A stretch of DNA of 64,000 nt from Ancistrus triradiatus (lineage: Eukaryota; Chordata; Actinopteri; Siluriformes; Loricariidae): positions 310,001 through 374,000 of the forward strand of contig JAJAGP010000236.1 in assembly GCA_025084515.1 (NCBI GenBank). Reading direction: 5' to 3'. Below are positions 1 through 11,690 of this stretch, piece after piece. A program made the translations under genes and the position numbers. Under the pieces are notes generated by a model. The model was not told the origin of the DNA and searched no databases. It saw nothing but the letters and a program-made list of their open reading frames with translations. Position 1 is the first letter of the stretch, and the number at the start of each line of letters is the position of its first letter.

Positions 1-295
1 CAGCAATTTCTGCAGTCTCCTATGGCTTTAAACTCAGCTTTTAAAAAGGTCTTTAAATGGCTGGTGAACAAATGCCTTCTACTTGCCCTACTTTGGTCCT
101 GCAGAAATCAGCTGATTGTCAGTCCGTCGGCTAGCATTACCTTTATTCCCGACACACTAAGACAGGCTGGATATTCTGTCACAGAATCTATAGTCCATGC
201 ATTGATGTGAAGTGCATTATTCACTGGCATAAAGTTATTAATTGTGTATAAAATTATGTATCACTTAAATAGAATAGAATATAGCTATAACAGAT

Positions 296-590
296 TCAGC
301 TCTTCTGGGAAGGCTTTCCACAAGGTTTAGGAGTGTGTTTATTTGAATTTTTGACCATTCTTCCAGAAGCGCATTTGTGAGGTCTGACACTGATGTTGGA
401 TGAGAAGGCCTGGCTCACAGTCTCCGCTCTAATTCATCCCAAAGGTGTTCTATCAGTTTGAAGTCAGGACCCTGTGCAGGCTAGTCAAGTTCTTCCACAC
501 CAAACTCTCTCAACCATGTCTTTATGAATTTTTCTTTGTTACTCGTGCGCAGTCATGATGTTGGAACAGGAAGGTGTAATATTGGGGGCA
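296..590 (-). mobile_element. Tc1-like transposase remnant (C-terminal part)
   Basis: Read on the minus strand this stretch resembles the C-terminal third of a fish Tc1 transposase, including the region that precedes the last catalytic glutamate and the 'DELERRL'-type helix that follows it. Several stop codons and a frameshift interrupt the frame and no terminal inverted repeat is visible, so it is an inactive fragment. The family call rests on recognising the common fish version of this sequence. Confidence 0.7.
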
Positions 591-599
591 GTCAGCTCT

Positions 600-730
600 T
601 GTTGATTGTTGGTTGTTCCAAACGTCTTCCATTTAAGAATTATGGAGGCCACTGTGTTCTTGGGATCTTTCAGTAGAGCAGATTATTTTGTAGCATTCTC
701 CAGATCTGGAGAAAAAAGTCTAAAATTCTG
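600..730 (-). mobile_element. Tc1-like fragment (N-terminal DNA-binding region)
   Basis: This short stretch closely matches the part of the better preserved copy at 2392-2490, which encodes the helix-turn-helix segment of a Tc1 transposase on the minus strand. It lies next to the C-terminal fragment at 296-590 but probably comes from a different Tc1 subfamily. It is too short and broken to code for anything. Confidence 0.55.
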
Positions 731-737
731 TCTTAAT

Positions 738-1390
738 TTTTATTGTTAGATTTTAAGATAAAGAGGACAGAAAAAAATGATGTGTTTATCAACATTCCAT
801 GAGGTGTAATAGTTCCATTCTATCAGGCTCTCTGCTGCTAAAACGTCATCATCACCAGACTATACCCTTCAGTCATAATAGATGAGGAACATAATTTCCC
901 AATAACTCTTTATTATACAGACAATAAACACAAATCTATCAGTTGATAATTCAAATTTATTTCAAAGAAAGTTTACTTACATTCAGCAAATAAAAAGGCT
1001 CCGGTTTATAAGGTTTGCTGCTATTGAGGCACTCGAACAGAAGAAAATGTGAGTGAGATTTTAGTGTTAATGAAAGTCTTAGGGTTCTGTTATAATTTCT
1101 GTGACTTAACTAGTGATTATAAATTTGGAAGATGAAGCTATTAAAGTTAATATTATTAGTCAGAAATGTAAAGGGCTTCAGAATCAGCACCCTTGCTGGG
1201 TTAAGAGCTGGACATAACAGATACTTGAATGAACCTCCAATCAGCCGTGGATGGTGTTTAATGAAAGCAAAAGTCTTTGTGAGTGTTGTGAAGAAAATAA
1301 AAAAGAGTGGAGGTTACAGAAACAACAAAGCTCCTGATGGTGTTATAATCTCTCCATTTCCATTTCTGACTGACACATAAAACAACGTAG
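738..1390. repeat. Unnamed interspersed repeat, copy 1
   Basis: The segment 738-1030 matches 17150-17405 in reverse complement, including a run on T/AGATTTTAAGATAAAGAGGAC and a TTTATTTGCTGAATGTAA block. The segment 1190-1290 also matches copy 2 in reverse complement, around the 'ATTAAACACCATCCACGGCT' block. Two short blocks, near 1122 and 1355, match in the same orientation instead, so one copy has been rearranged or the family has internal inverted repeats. No coding potential is convincing. The family is not recognised. Confidence 0.6.
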
Positions 1391-1921
1391 AAGCCTATCC
1401 GTTTCATTTTTGTTGAGGATACTAAAAAACTTCAGTGCCGTTGCACTTCAGCCAAGCTGTGAATTCATTAAGCGCCCAGGACGTTTGATTTACTGTATTG
1501 ATTTCTTTTATCTGCCTTTACAGTTCATCCAAATCCTTAAGGGCGACAAACCTTGGCTCATTGGAAGTATCAGACTGGTCGTTAATAGCTTTAGCTTTCA
1601 AATTTATATCGAAACAAATGATTTCATTAACTCATTATAATTCATTTCTTCAGCCATTTACTTGTAGAATTACAGCTGGTGTCGCTATTAGGTTATGTGT
1701 GTGTATGTGGCAGAATAATACATGTAGAGCTTCGGTCAAAGTGCCATTATCTCATAATAACAGCACTCCTAGAATGTCTCTCAACCAATCAGATTTCAGG
1801 GTTGGAATTAAATGTCATATAATTAAGTTTCAGTGGTCACTAATCTTTGTAGTTCTACAATTACAGACTATAGTCCTTCTCTATATACTTTGTTTGTTCC
1901 CTTTACTATGTTCTCTAATGA

Positions 1922-2160
1922 TCAGAACCCCCACAGGACCACCACAGATTATGTACTATTTGGGTGATAGATCATTCTCAGCACTGCAGTGACACTGATG
2001 TGGTGGTGGTGTGATAGTGAGTGTTGAGCTGGTATGATTGGATCAGAGACAGATCAGAAACACTGTTCACTCATTGTGCACTTTATTAGAGACATTAACC
2101 TTATCGTTCTACCATGTAGTTGTAAGAGACGGTCACAGAGAGACTGTCACTCATCTGTTT
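1922..2160 (+). mobile_element. MITE end (hAT-type fish family)
   Basis: The sequence begins CAGAACCCCCACAGGACCAC and continues through CACTGCAGTGACACTGATG and a GTGGTGGTGTG run. This is the terminal half of a very common non-autonomous teleost DNA element. The second half and its inverted terminus are missing; the sequence passes directly into the Tc1 fragment to the right. It has no coding role. Confidence 0.6.
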
Positions 2161-2164
2161 CTGC

Positions 2165-2545
2165 ACAGAGTTATCAGGTGCTTTTTTGCCTTTTTGCATT
2201 TTCCATTTTCATGTGTCCTTTACTGAGGAGAGGCTTCTGTCTGACCACTCTGTCATAAAGCCTAGATTTGTCCAGTGCTGCCACCAGTGGTGGAGTGACC
2301 ATTGGATTCTTTATCACCTCTCTTACTGAGACCCTTCTACCCTGATTACTTAGTTTGGTGGAGGAGCCAGCTCTAGGAAGAGTCATGGTTGTTCCACACT
2401 TCTTACGTTTAAGAATTATGGAGGCCACTGTGCTCCTGGGAACTTTCAGTGCAGTAAATTTTTTGTAGCCTTCTCCTGATCTGTTCCTCCACACAATCCT
2501 GTATCTGAGTTCTACAGGTATTCCATTCTTCCTCATGGCTGGGTT
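2165..2545 (-). pseudogene. Tc1-like transposase, N-terminal 120 codons
   Basis: An open frame on the minus strand (2536 to 2174) begins with a start codon and encodes the paired-like DNA-binding half of a Tc1 transposase. The first helix-turn-helix lies at residues 5-50, with the recognisable block 'KVPRSTVASIILK' at about residues 31-43. A basic GRPR-like linker and the second helix-turn-helix ('RRVSVREVIKNP') follow. A full Tc1 transposase is about 340 residues and carries a DDE catalytic domain, which is absent here. No terminal repeats were found next to the frame. It is a truncated, inactive copy, although its N-terminal frame is unusually clean. Confidence 0.75.
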
Positions 2546-4730
2546 TTTGCTCTGATTACAGACAGGAATGGTTGTGTCTGATAGAGGAGAGGCCAGGTTG
2601 GGAAGATCCCCGGCGCTGCAAGCAACCCTGTTGGTCCTGTGACAGGATATGCCCTGAGAAACAAATCACTATTCTATGTTTTAATTAAAACATGAATATG
2701 TCACATTATCTACATCTGAATCTATTTGTGATCTACTTTTGGTTTCTCTGTCCTAAAACACCCTAAAAGCAAAACTAGTCTAATGTACAGCAGAATTATT
2801 ATAACTGATCAAGTGCATTTATTATGTCATACTACATAGTGTTTTACTGAAAAAGCCATCTTTATATTAAACACATCCTTTCATGTCCTCATATAAAAGT
2901 TTTCTTGTAAACTGACCAAATATAAACAGTAAGTGGGGTAAAGTGGGGTTAAAAAAAATCACCTGGTTCTGTGTATTGTATTAGGAAACAGGACCAAATC
3001 TTCTTCATGAGATGCCTTGAATTCCATTTTTGTTGTTTTTTTAATCACTGATAGAAAGTTTGCATTACTTCATGAAAGCAACTTTTCAAATTTGTATGAA
3101 ATAAATAAACATGAATTATCCACACTTTAATACTATAAAACATAGTATAAAACAAGTGTGCTTACTGGAGAGCTTGCATATAATATTTCACCCATTGTAC
3201 ATAATCTACTTTATTAATTTGAGTTTTATACCTAATACCTAATACCTAATACCTACATTTTAAATGCATACATTTTTTGTGGCTTAAAAAGTTTGTTTTT
3301 ATGGCTTGAAATACTTGTTTTAAAGGAAATGACATGCAACTGAAGAAACTACCCAGTAACAACCCAGGCAAACTTGCCCTGACAGCCCAATCCCTCATAA
3401 ATAAAACTACACATCACAGGGCCATTCCTTTGAAATTAAGAAGATGTTCTGAGTTACAGCACTCACCAACGTGCTGAACTATATAGACTTCATCTTGACC
3501 ATTTTGCTTAACTCTGCAGTATGTCTCTGCAATGCATCACAAAATTTAGATGATCAAAACTGGAATTAAAGTAGCTGGCAGGCCTGGTGTCCAGAGCAGT
3601 AGTCTTTGACACTTGGAGTCTTTGTTTCTTCAAGAAATTAATAATTAAGCCTGACAGGCTCACCAAATCTGTGAACATCTGCACTTTTCTGTGAATGTAT
3701 GGTAATTATCTTGGCTAAAGCCATTGCAGCCATGGCTGGCAGACATAGAGCAGTGTTTGTGGCAGTTCTGGTTCCAACTTTTGGTTCCAGAAAGCCTATT
3801 TGTAAACATAGCCGTCTGTTGTTTTTCCTTCTGAAGTTGCTGGCCATGTGAATATAAAGTGTTCTCATGAAAGCAGCAGTTTGTCTACAAACAGAAGGAC
3901 TTAAGGCTAATTGCAGCTTCACCAAAGTTTTAGTGTCGTGTGCCAGTTGCAAAGTGTCAAGTATAAAACCAGGATTCCAATTGGCGCTTCATTGATGCCC
4001 GATTACAATTGCCAAAAAACAGAAAGGAAAATAGCAGAAATATATCAGATAGATAAATATATAGATAAATAAAAGTGAAAGTATTGCATTGAAAATGTAG
4101 TAAGTAAAAAGAACTATGTTGCATAAATAGTTTAGTAAAGTACAGATAGAAAAAAAAATACTTTGTTACATACCACCTCTGAAAGTAGTACATAAATTTG
4201 GGAAAATAATGTGTTCAACCATTTTATTTTTTGGTCTGGGAAGCTTACATAAAGAATTTGTAGTGTTTTTGTCTGTCTTTGGTTACTATACTTGAGGTTT
4301 GGAATGTTCTGTTTGAAATGTCTGTGTGCATTTCCTTTCATTCTATAAAAGCATGCAAGTAGGTGGATTAGCTTATTTACATCTAAGTGTAGGTACGGGT
4401 GAATAAGTAAGTGTAATGAAAGGGCAGCTCGTGGTGTTCATGGCTTGTGCTCAGGGTGCCTGAGAGGGTAGTTCTTAAACATTCACCAGGATAAAGTGGT
4501 GACAGAAGTTGAATGAACATATGCTGTTAGGTTTAATGTTAAATACTGTGATGTATGCCACTACCTAAGCCTTATGTTTATAATATTCTCTCTACACAGA
4601 AAATGGATAAATTCCACCAACAGCAGATAACTAGAAGGTGCAGTTCCTGCAGAAACTGCGAGTGTGTTGCGACGGTGCGTGCCCCCGGCGACGTGCATGA
4701 GGGACTGAGTATGTAGGTCGAAAGCCGACT
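2546..4730. other. AT-rich stretch without recognised features
   Basis: There is no gene, RNA or mobile element that I can name. A fourfold CCTAATA-type microrepeat lies at about 3231-3256. Short open frames on both strands lack codon bias and recognisable domains. Confidence 0.5.
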
Positions 4731-4734
4731 GTAG

Positions 4735-6070
4735 TCATTGTAGTCACCTCAGGGTATGACATGTTACCTCAGATTGCACCCGGGACCAAGCCTGCCAAAT
4801 TTTGTGGCCGTAGCTCGAAAACTGACTGACTGACGGTCATTGGCCCCGTTAGAAGCCCCAGTGCCCAGCCATGGTCGTCATAAGCCCCATGGGCATGACA
4901 AGTCACGTCAGATTGCACCCGGGACCATGCTTGGTGAATTTTGGGGTCGTAGGTGGAAAACTGACTGAGTTACGGTCATTGGCCCACTAGGGGCCCCAAT
5001 GCCCAGCCGAGGTCCACAGGGGCCCCTTGGGCATCACATGTCACCTCAGATTGCACCCTGGACCAAGCCTGCCGAATTTCGTGGTCATAAATCAGTAACT
5101 GACTAAGTCACGATCATTGGGCCGCTAGGGGCCCCAGTGCCCTGCTGGGGGTTCAAGGGGCCCCATGGGCATCACATGTCACCTCAGATAGCACGCAAGA
5201 CCAAGCCTGCCGAATTTTCGTGGTGATAAATCAATAACAGGACTGAGTCACGGTCATTGGCTCGCCAGTGGCCCCAGTGGCCTGCCGGGGTCCACAGGGG
5301 CCCCATGGGCATCACATGTCACCTCAGATTTCACCTGGGATGAAGCCTGCCGAATTTTTGTGTCCGTAGGTGGAAATCGACTGAGTTACAGTCATTGGTC
5401 CGCCAGGAGCCCCAGTGCCCTGCTGGGGTCCTACAGGGGCCCCTTGGGCATCACATGTCACCTCAGATAGCACCCGGGACCAAGCCTGCCGAATTTTGTG
5501 GTCATAAATCAATAACTGACTGAGTTTACGGTCATTGTTCCACCAGTGGCCCAAGTGCCCTGCTGGGGTCCACAGGGGCCCCATGGACATCACATGTCAC
5601 CTCAGATGTCACCTGGGACGAAGCCTGCCCAAATTTTGTGGCCGTTGGTTGAAAATCGACTGAGTTACGTTCATTGGCCCGCCAGCGTCCCCAGTGCCCA
5701 GCCGGGGTCCACAGGGGCCCCATGGCCATCACATGTCACCTCAGATTTCACCCAGGACCAAGCCTGCCAAAATTATGTGGCCGTAGGTCGAGAACTGACC
5801 GAGTTTTTAGTCATTGGCCCGCTAGGGGCCTCAGTGCCCAGCCGGGGTTCTCTGGGCGTTATGGGCGTCACAATGTCACCTCAGATTGCATCCGGGACTG
5901 CTGAATGTTGTGGTCATAGGTCAATAACTGACTGAATTAACAGTCATTGTCCCGCCAGGGGCCCCAGTGTCCAGCCGAGGTCCTCATGGGCCCGATGGGC
6001 ATCACATGTCACTTTTAGATTGCACCCGGGACCAAGCCTGCCAAATGTCATGGCTGTAGGGCGAAAACTG
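4735..6070. repeat. Satellite-like array, ~139-bp monomer, about 10 copies
   Basis: The block 'CACATGTCACCTCAGATTGC' or a close variant recurs at about 4759, 4897, 5036, 5175, 5314, 5451, 5591, 5731, 5869 and 6002. The spacing of 133-140 bp defines head-to-tail copies. Each monomer also carries GGACCAAGCCTGCC, a GAGTTACGGTCATTGGCC block and a GC-rich GGGGCCCCAGTGCC segment. Copies differ by substitutions and small indels, so the array is not freshly amplified. The open frames inside it are by-products of the repeat period. Confidence 0.9.
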
Positions 6071-7620
6071 TCCTGCCAGGTACCTCTTTGCCATCTGTGG
6101 TAGTATGCAAACAATGTAAGTTCGTACTCCAGACTTAGGAAGTATGCAAGTCCGAAGTTGTTTGGCGTACTTGGTAATTGAGAAACGGCCGTAGTGTCAT
6201 CTTTAGTGCATTAAATATTAATCTGTATATATTATTCTTTCATGCCGATTTAGTAAAGCCATGTAGTAATTGGTCATGTAATGCGATTTACATAAGAGCT
6301 GTCTGGCCCTTTAAGAGTGTAGGAGGGAGCTAGTGTGTAGTGAACAGTACTGAATTGACCGTTTCCGGCTGTGCCAGTCATGTTTTACTCTGTGCTGTGT
6401 GGATTACAATTGATGTTTAACCCGACTTAAAGGTTTGGACTGTTTAATTAATTACAATATTTTACAGTAATGATCAAGCCTTCATATTAAACATATTGAT
6501 GCAAATCTAAGTTCAAAGAATCCGTCTTTCATCGTGATCTGCTCTCTGTGTGTGGGCGTGGCCTGCGTGTGTGTGTGTGAATCAAACAGAACAGAGCCAC
6601 TTCTTTGCTCTGCCTTCTTTCATGTGAGAGCTCTCAAACAAACGGTCATAACTGGAGAAATAATTTGTTGAACGACGAGATATATGGATGTGTCATGAAG
6701 GGGAAGTATGTCTACCATTTGAAATTTAAATGGAGTTTCTAGGTGAAAGTATAATGATTTTACACACGTTTGTTCCGCGAAAAGACTGAGTGAAAGTCCG
6801 TGTTTCATGACCTCTCAAAGAAATGGTCATAACTCGAAAAATATGTAACCAATCAATTATCTGAAAAGTTTGTTTGAGAGAGGACCCCTTGCGGATCGCT
6901 ACTATATAAGATGATTTGGATTGACGAAAAAGCCTCAAAGTTATGACAGGTTAAACGCAAATAAAACTTTGAAAAAAGGCGCCTTGCAGTTTCGAAAATT
7001 AACATGGCTGTAAATGAGGGAAGTTTTAGTCCCTAATCCCGAACAAATTCTCATAACTCGAAAAGTTATTTGTATAGCGATGCAATCTTTTGATGAATTA
7101 TGAAGGGGAAGTATCTCTACCATTTTCAGTTTAAATGGAGTTTCTAGGTGAAAGTATCAGGATGTTAGAGAAGTTTTTTCAGTGAAAAAGTGAATTAATC
7201 GATTTTCCTTGAAATCTAGAGTGCGCACACTATCTTCTGCCATATTTAATGAATGGAGTGATTTTTAAAGAGTGATAGAAAGTTATCAAAAAGTGTTATC
7301 TTTCCGAAAGTTGAGATCATGGGTCTCGGTGAGCCCAGGTCCCACCATGCCGAGTTTGGTGTTTGTAGCTCCAAAATTGACCGAGTTACGGCAGTTTAAA
7401 AAAATCCCATTGAAGTGAATGGGACTTTTTTTTCGCACAAATGCGAGTGTAGCGTGCGAATGCAACAACATTTCTCTTAGCTATGAACAAGCACACTTCT
7501 CCGGAACATGCTGGACGTTTTGGTGTTTGTCCCGTGTCGATATCTCGAAAACTGTAGGAGGAGATACGTACCGAAAATCAGGTGGAAAACTAAAAATCGA
7601 AGAACATTAATTGCGCGACA
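6071..7620. repeat. Unclassified complex repeat flanking the satellite
   Basis: The phrase GGTCATAACTCGAAAA or a close variant recurs at about 6645, 6827 and 7050. Two copies are followed by 'GAAGGGGAAGTATCTCTACC' and 'AAATGGAGTTTCTAGGTGAAAG', which gives a loose internal repeat of roughly 200-400 bp. A segment at about 7340-7392 resembles half of the 139-bp satellite monomer. A CCCATTGAAGTGAATGGG near-palindrome lies at about 7408-7425. No protein-coding frame is convincing. I do not recognise the family. Confidence 0.5.
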
Positions 7621-8315
7621 CACTAATTAATGGTCAAAGACAATATGTTGTGCACATATAACCAAATCACTGGTTGTCTACCAGACTCTGTGGAGTGTGC
7701 AGAAGATATTTTCAAAACTGTATCCACATAGATGGGTGAGAAAAATAATGTCAACTTGTAGTTCAAGTGCATTTTCACATTTGGAAGGACAAAAGGAAAA
7801 ATGTCCAAAGAAAATTTGTAACCTCAGTCACAATGAGTACAGGTGGGATTTATTTGAAACATCACGTGATTCTAGATGATTTTCACACTCAGTTAGTGGA
7901 AGAATGAGTGGGGATTGACAGGAATTCAATCTTAACACATGGATGTAATCATTACAGGGCAGGATTGATGCTGTTATTAAGTAATGGGAGGATGGGATCA
8001 AGTATTGTGAGGAATAGCACATGCAGCTATTTTTTGTGTGTGAAGCTAACATAAAGAAGTTGTGTTGTTGGTTCAATACATTTTTTTTGCTTCTGTACGA
8101 TCTGAGTTGCCTTCTCTACCTAGAGTGTAGTGGAGATCTGAAAAATCTGAAAGAGTAAGTGAAAAAATGTATGATTATATTACACATCCAGAATTTACTT
8201 ATGCATTTTACCCATTTTTTGGGGTAAAAGTTTAGGAATGGAACAGCATTCTACACATGTATGAGATATGCTAAGCTTTCCTCAAAATTATAAAATTTTA
8301 CCATTCATACCCATT
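7621..8315. other. No recognised features
   Basis: This is AT-rich sequence with only short random open frames on both strands. Confidence 0.5.
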
Positions 8316-8368
8316 AGAGATGCACCAATTACATTTGCAGTCACTGGCCGATCAATCGGTGCATCTCT
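8316..8368. mobile_element. 53-bp hAT-like terminal palindrome
   Basis: The left end AGAGATGCACCAATT is the inverted partner of AATCGGTGCATCTCT at the right end. Only about 23 bp lies between them, including CACTGGCCGATC, which resembles the subterminal part of a common fish hAT family. It looks like an extreme deletion derivative. A related end is visible at about 57215-57267. No 8-bp target duplication is obvious. Confidence 0.6.
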
Positions 8369-8550
8369 GTTATCCATCACCATGATAACCTGGAATGAGA
8401 TGGAGAGACTGTGATCCACCACTTACAACAAATAGGCAAACACTTCACAGAGCTTAGACTTCACCGAGTTATAGCAACTCTTGTAAATTAACTATGCAGT
8501 AAACATATCATGTTTCATACATAAATGTCTGATAGTATTTAATTGTAAAA

Positions 8551-9999
8551 GTATTTAATTTAAAGTATTTAATTGTAGATCATGGTGGAAAATAAGTATT
8601 TGGTCACCCACAAACAAGCAAGATTTCTGGCTTTCACAGACCTGTAACTTCTTTAAGAGGCTCTTCTGTCCTCCACTTGTTACCTGTATTAATGGCACCT
8701 GTTTAACCTCGTTATCTGTATAAAAGACACCTGTCCACAGCCTCAAACAGTCAGACTCCAAACTCGACCATGGCCAAAACCAGAGCTGTCGAAGGACACC
8801 AGGAAGAAAATTGTAGACCTGCAGCAGGCTGGGAAGAGTGAATCTACAATAGGCAAGCAGGTTGGTGTGAATAAATCACGCCAATTGTAAGCAATTGTAA
8901 GACATACAACACCGTTGATAACCTCCCTCGATCTGGGGCTCCACGCAAGATCTCATCCCGTGGGGTCAAAATGATCATGAGAACGGTGAGCAAAAATCAC
9001 AGAACTACACAGAGGGACCTGATGAATGACATGCAGAGAGCTGGGACCAAAGTAACAAAGCTACCATCAGTAACACACTACGCCGAGAGGGACTCGGATC
9101 CTGCAGAGCCAGGCATGTCCCCCTGCTTAAGCCAGTACATGTCCAGGCCCGTCTGAAGTTTGCCAGAGAGGCATATGGATTGTGATCCAGAAAGAGGATT
9201 GGGAGAATATCATGTGGTCAGATGAAATCATAATATAACTTTTTGGTAAAAAACTGAACTCATCATGTTTGGAGGAAGAAGAATGCTGAGTTGCATCCCA
9301 AGAACACCATACCTACTGTGAAGCATGGGGGTGGGAAACATCATGCTTTGGGGCTGTTTTTCTGCAAATGGGACAGGGAACGGACTGATCTGTGTTAAGG
9401 GAAGAATGAACGGGGCCCATGTATCGTGAGATTTAAGCCCAAAACCTCCTTCTCATCAGTGAGTGCATTGAAGATGGAACGTGGCTGGGTCTTCCAGCAT
9501 GAGAATGATCCCAAACACACTGCTCGGGCAACGGAGTGGCTCCGTAAAAAGCATTTCAAGGTCCTGGAGTGGCCTAGCCAGTCTCCAGACCTCAACCCCA
9601 TAGAAAATTTGTGGAGGTAGTTGAAAGTCTGTGTTGCCCCAAAACATCACTGCTCTAGAAGAGATCTGCATGGAGGAATGGGCCAAAATACCAGCTACAG
9701 TGTGTGCAAACCTGGTGAAGACTTACAGGAAACGTTTGACCTCTGTCATTGTCAACAAAGGTTATGTTACAAAGTATTGAGTTGAACCAAATTTATTGAC
9801 CAAATACTTATTTTCCACCATAATTTACAATTAAATTCTTTAAAAATCCTACAATGTGATATCTTGGATTTGTTCTTTCTCATTTTGTCTCTCATAGTTG
9901 AAGTGTGCTTATGATGAAAATTACAGACCTCTCTCATCTTTCTAAGTCAGAGAACTTGCACAAGCAGTGACTGACTAAATACCTTTTTGCCCCACTGTA
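8551..9999 (+). mobile_element. Tc1-like transposon, left end truncated
   Basis: The right end finishes GACTAAATACCTTTTTGCCCCACTG followed by TA, the standard Tc1 insertion site. The left end starts inside the usual long inverted repeat, so the outer left repeat is missing. The minus-strand copy at 29693-31500 belongs to the same family and keeps both ends. Inside lie recognisable pieces of a transposase in the plus orientation. Several frames are used, so this copy is inactive. Confidence 0.85.
8770..9780 (+). pseudogene. Tc1-like transposase pseudogene
   Basis: Parts of a roughly 340-residue Tc1 transposase can be followed through frameshifts and stops. The N-terminal helix-turn-helix region is damaged near 8780-8900. 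A linker piece runs from 8971 to 9156. The first catalytic aspartate lies in the 'MWSDE' motif near 9210. The block 'FQHENDPKHTARAT' (second aspartate) and 'WPSQSPDLNPIENLW' (third acidic residue, glutamate) fall in one clean frame at 9426-9620. Catalytic residues are therefore visible, but the interrupted frames mean no functional protein. The terminal repeat on the right supports assignment to the Tc1 family. Confidence 0.8.
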
Positions 10000-10329
10000 G
10001 GATCAGTAAAGCGTCTATAGAAATTCATCGTACCCCATCAAATAATTTGATTAAGTCTTACTTTACCAGCTGTATTTTCACATTATACCCCATCAAAAGG
10101 GTTATAGTAAAATATAGAAAATACAGTATATATAAAAAGGTATAATGTATAAAAAGTATTAAAGGAGACACTATGTAAAATTCACTTTACCAGTGCTTGT
10201 GCACATAAGCTCGCCAGACAAAAAAATATTGAGAAGAGGTGGTATAGTGCATTGAATGTCTTGTTCGATGTGTGGAAAATGGGTTGCAAAGCAGATGTTA
10301 ATGGTAGGTAAAAAAGACCAAAGGCCATA

Positions 10330-11236
10330 GTGTGAAGGCAGTAGTTGAGTTTGAGTTTGCAGTTATGATCAACAGGTCTACCAGCAGTGGAAAAAATAAA
10401 TCTCAGGCTCCAAGAAATTCTCGTCAGAGAATTGGCCAAAAGACGGAACTGGAGGACAGGGACCACCAGGGTGTTTTATGGCTTGTGAATAAAAATCACT
10501 TTGCTTCCACTCAAGAATTGCTACTAGCAGTCATTGCAGATCATTCACAACCAATTTCTGAAAGAACACTTCGCAGGGAACTCCATACCATGGACATATA
10601 GTGCAGAGTGTGCAAAAGGCCTTTGCTCACTTCTGCTAAGTTGCCTAGCTATAGTGAGTAAAAAAATACAAAAATTGGACTGTTCATGACTGTAAATATG
10701 TTATATGGTCAGATTAATTTCATTTCTGCCTGTATGTGAATGATGCTAGACATTGTGTTAATTGAAGATATCAGGAAGCCTTCAGTAAGGACAGCATGTA
10801 AGGTGTGGTTCAAGCTGGAGGAGGTTCTGTGGTGTTCTGGGGGTGTTTTAATTACACAGATTTACCATGAAATTTGACTGAACTCTACAACAATTGAATG
10901 CAGTGAAACTGTTGTGCAAGGAAGATTTGGCAAATATTCCCTAATATAGATGTGCAAAGCTATATCCAAAAAGACTGGTTTATGTAATTAAAGCAAAAGG
11001 TGGCTCTACAAAGTACTACATCAGGACAGTGATCACTTTTAGTACTCTTATTTTAGTTTTTCATTTAAAGAAATTATTAAACTGATTTCTTGTTTCTCAT
11101 TACTCGAGTGTTTTAAGGCAAAATGTGTAAATAAAGTTGGAAAAAAGATGTTGTTTTTGTGGGTTCTGATTTTAGGCTGTAAGAAAAAAAAACTGACAAT
11201 TTCAAAGGAGTGTGAACATTTTCTGTTGGCACTGTA
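10330..11236 (+). mobile_element. Degenerate Tc1-like element
   Basis: A piece of transposase linker is open at 10332-10601. Further right, GGAGGAGGTTCTGTGGTGTTCTGGGG corresponds to the 'GGGSVMVWG' block of Tc1 transposases, in a different frame. The right end GTGAACATTTTCTGTTGGCACTG is followed by TA. A related right end occurs at about 51600-51682. The catalytic region is largely lost and the left end is not clear. Confidence 0.65.
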
Positions 11237-11560
11237 ACTAACACTTGCTCTTCACAATAGAAAATAAAAAAATAAGTCTCCACCCTCATAAAATGTTTGT
11301 CAGGATGTGTGAGTGCATAGCAGATTCATCATCACACTAAGACAGTTCCTCAGAGGAACATCTAGACATTATTGGGACCAAACAGTACACCACTTGAGTC
11401 CACTGATTAAACATTCATTAGATGTAATGGACAAATCTGTGGGGGGTTTCTGAAAAATAGACAGAAGGGCTTCTGAAGATATTTTAATGAACAGATGTGG
11501 TAAATTGTAATATCTACTAGAAAAATAATGAGAAAATAATCAGTAGATAAGATAACCCAA
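11237..11560. other. No recognised features
   Basis: This is AT-rich sequence in which nothing can be named. Confidence 0.5.
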
Positions 11561-11690
11561 GATAACGCTGGTCTTGTGGGAGGAAAATCCAGTACCCAGA
11601 GGAAACCCGAACGAACACGATAAGGTAATGCAAACTCCACACACTCCACACATGTAGTCCGGACAGAGAATCAAACCAGGTATCTCTGGA
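11561..11690 (-). mobile_element. V-SINE-like fragment
   Basis: The stretch 'CAGAGGAAACCCGAACGAACACG...GCAAACTCCACACA' resembles the conserved central block of fish V-SINEs in reverse orientation. The tRNA-like head is not preserved. It is short and diverged. Confidence 0.55.

Noticed and set aside
3638..3952. 104-codon minus-strand frame
   Set aside because: There is no domain, no splice context and no similarity I recognise; it is expected by chance in this length of sequence.
5546..5935. 129-codon open frame in the satellite
   Set aside because: It is produced by the monomer period; similar overlapping frames exist on the other strand.
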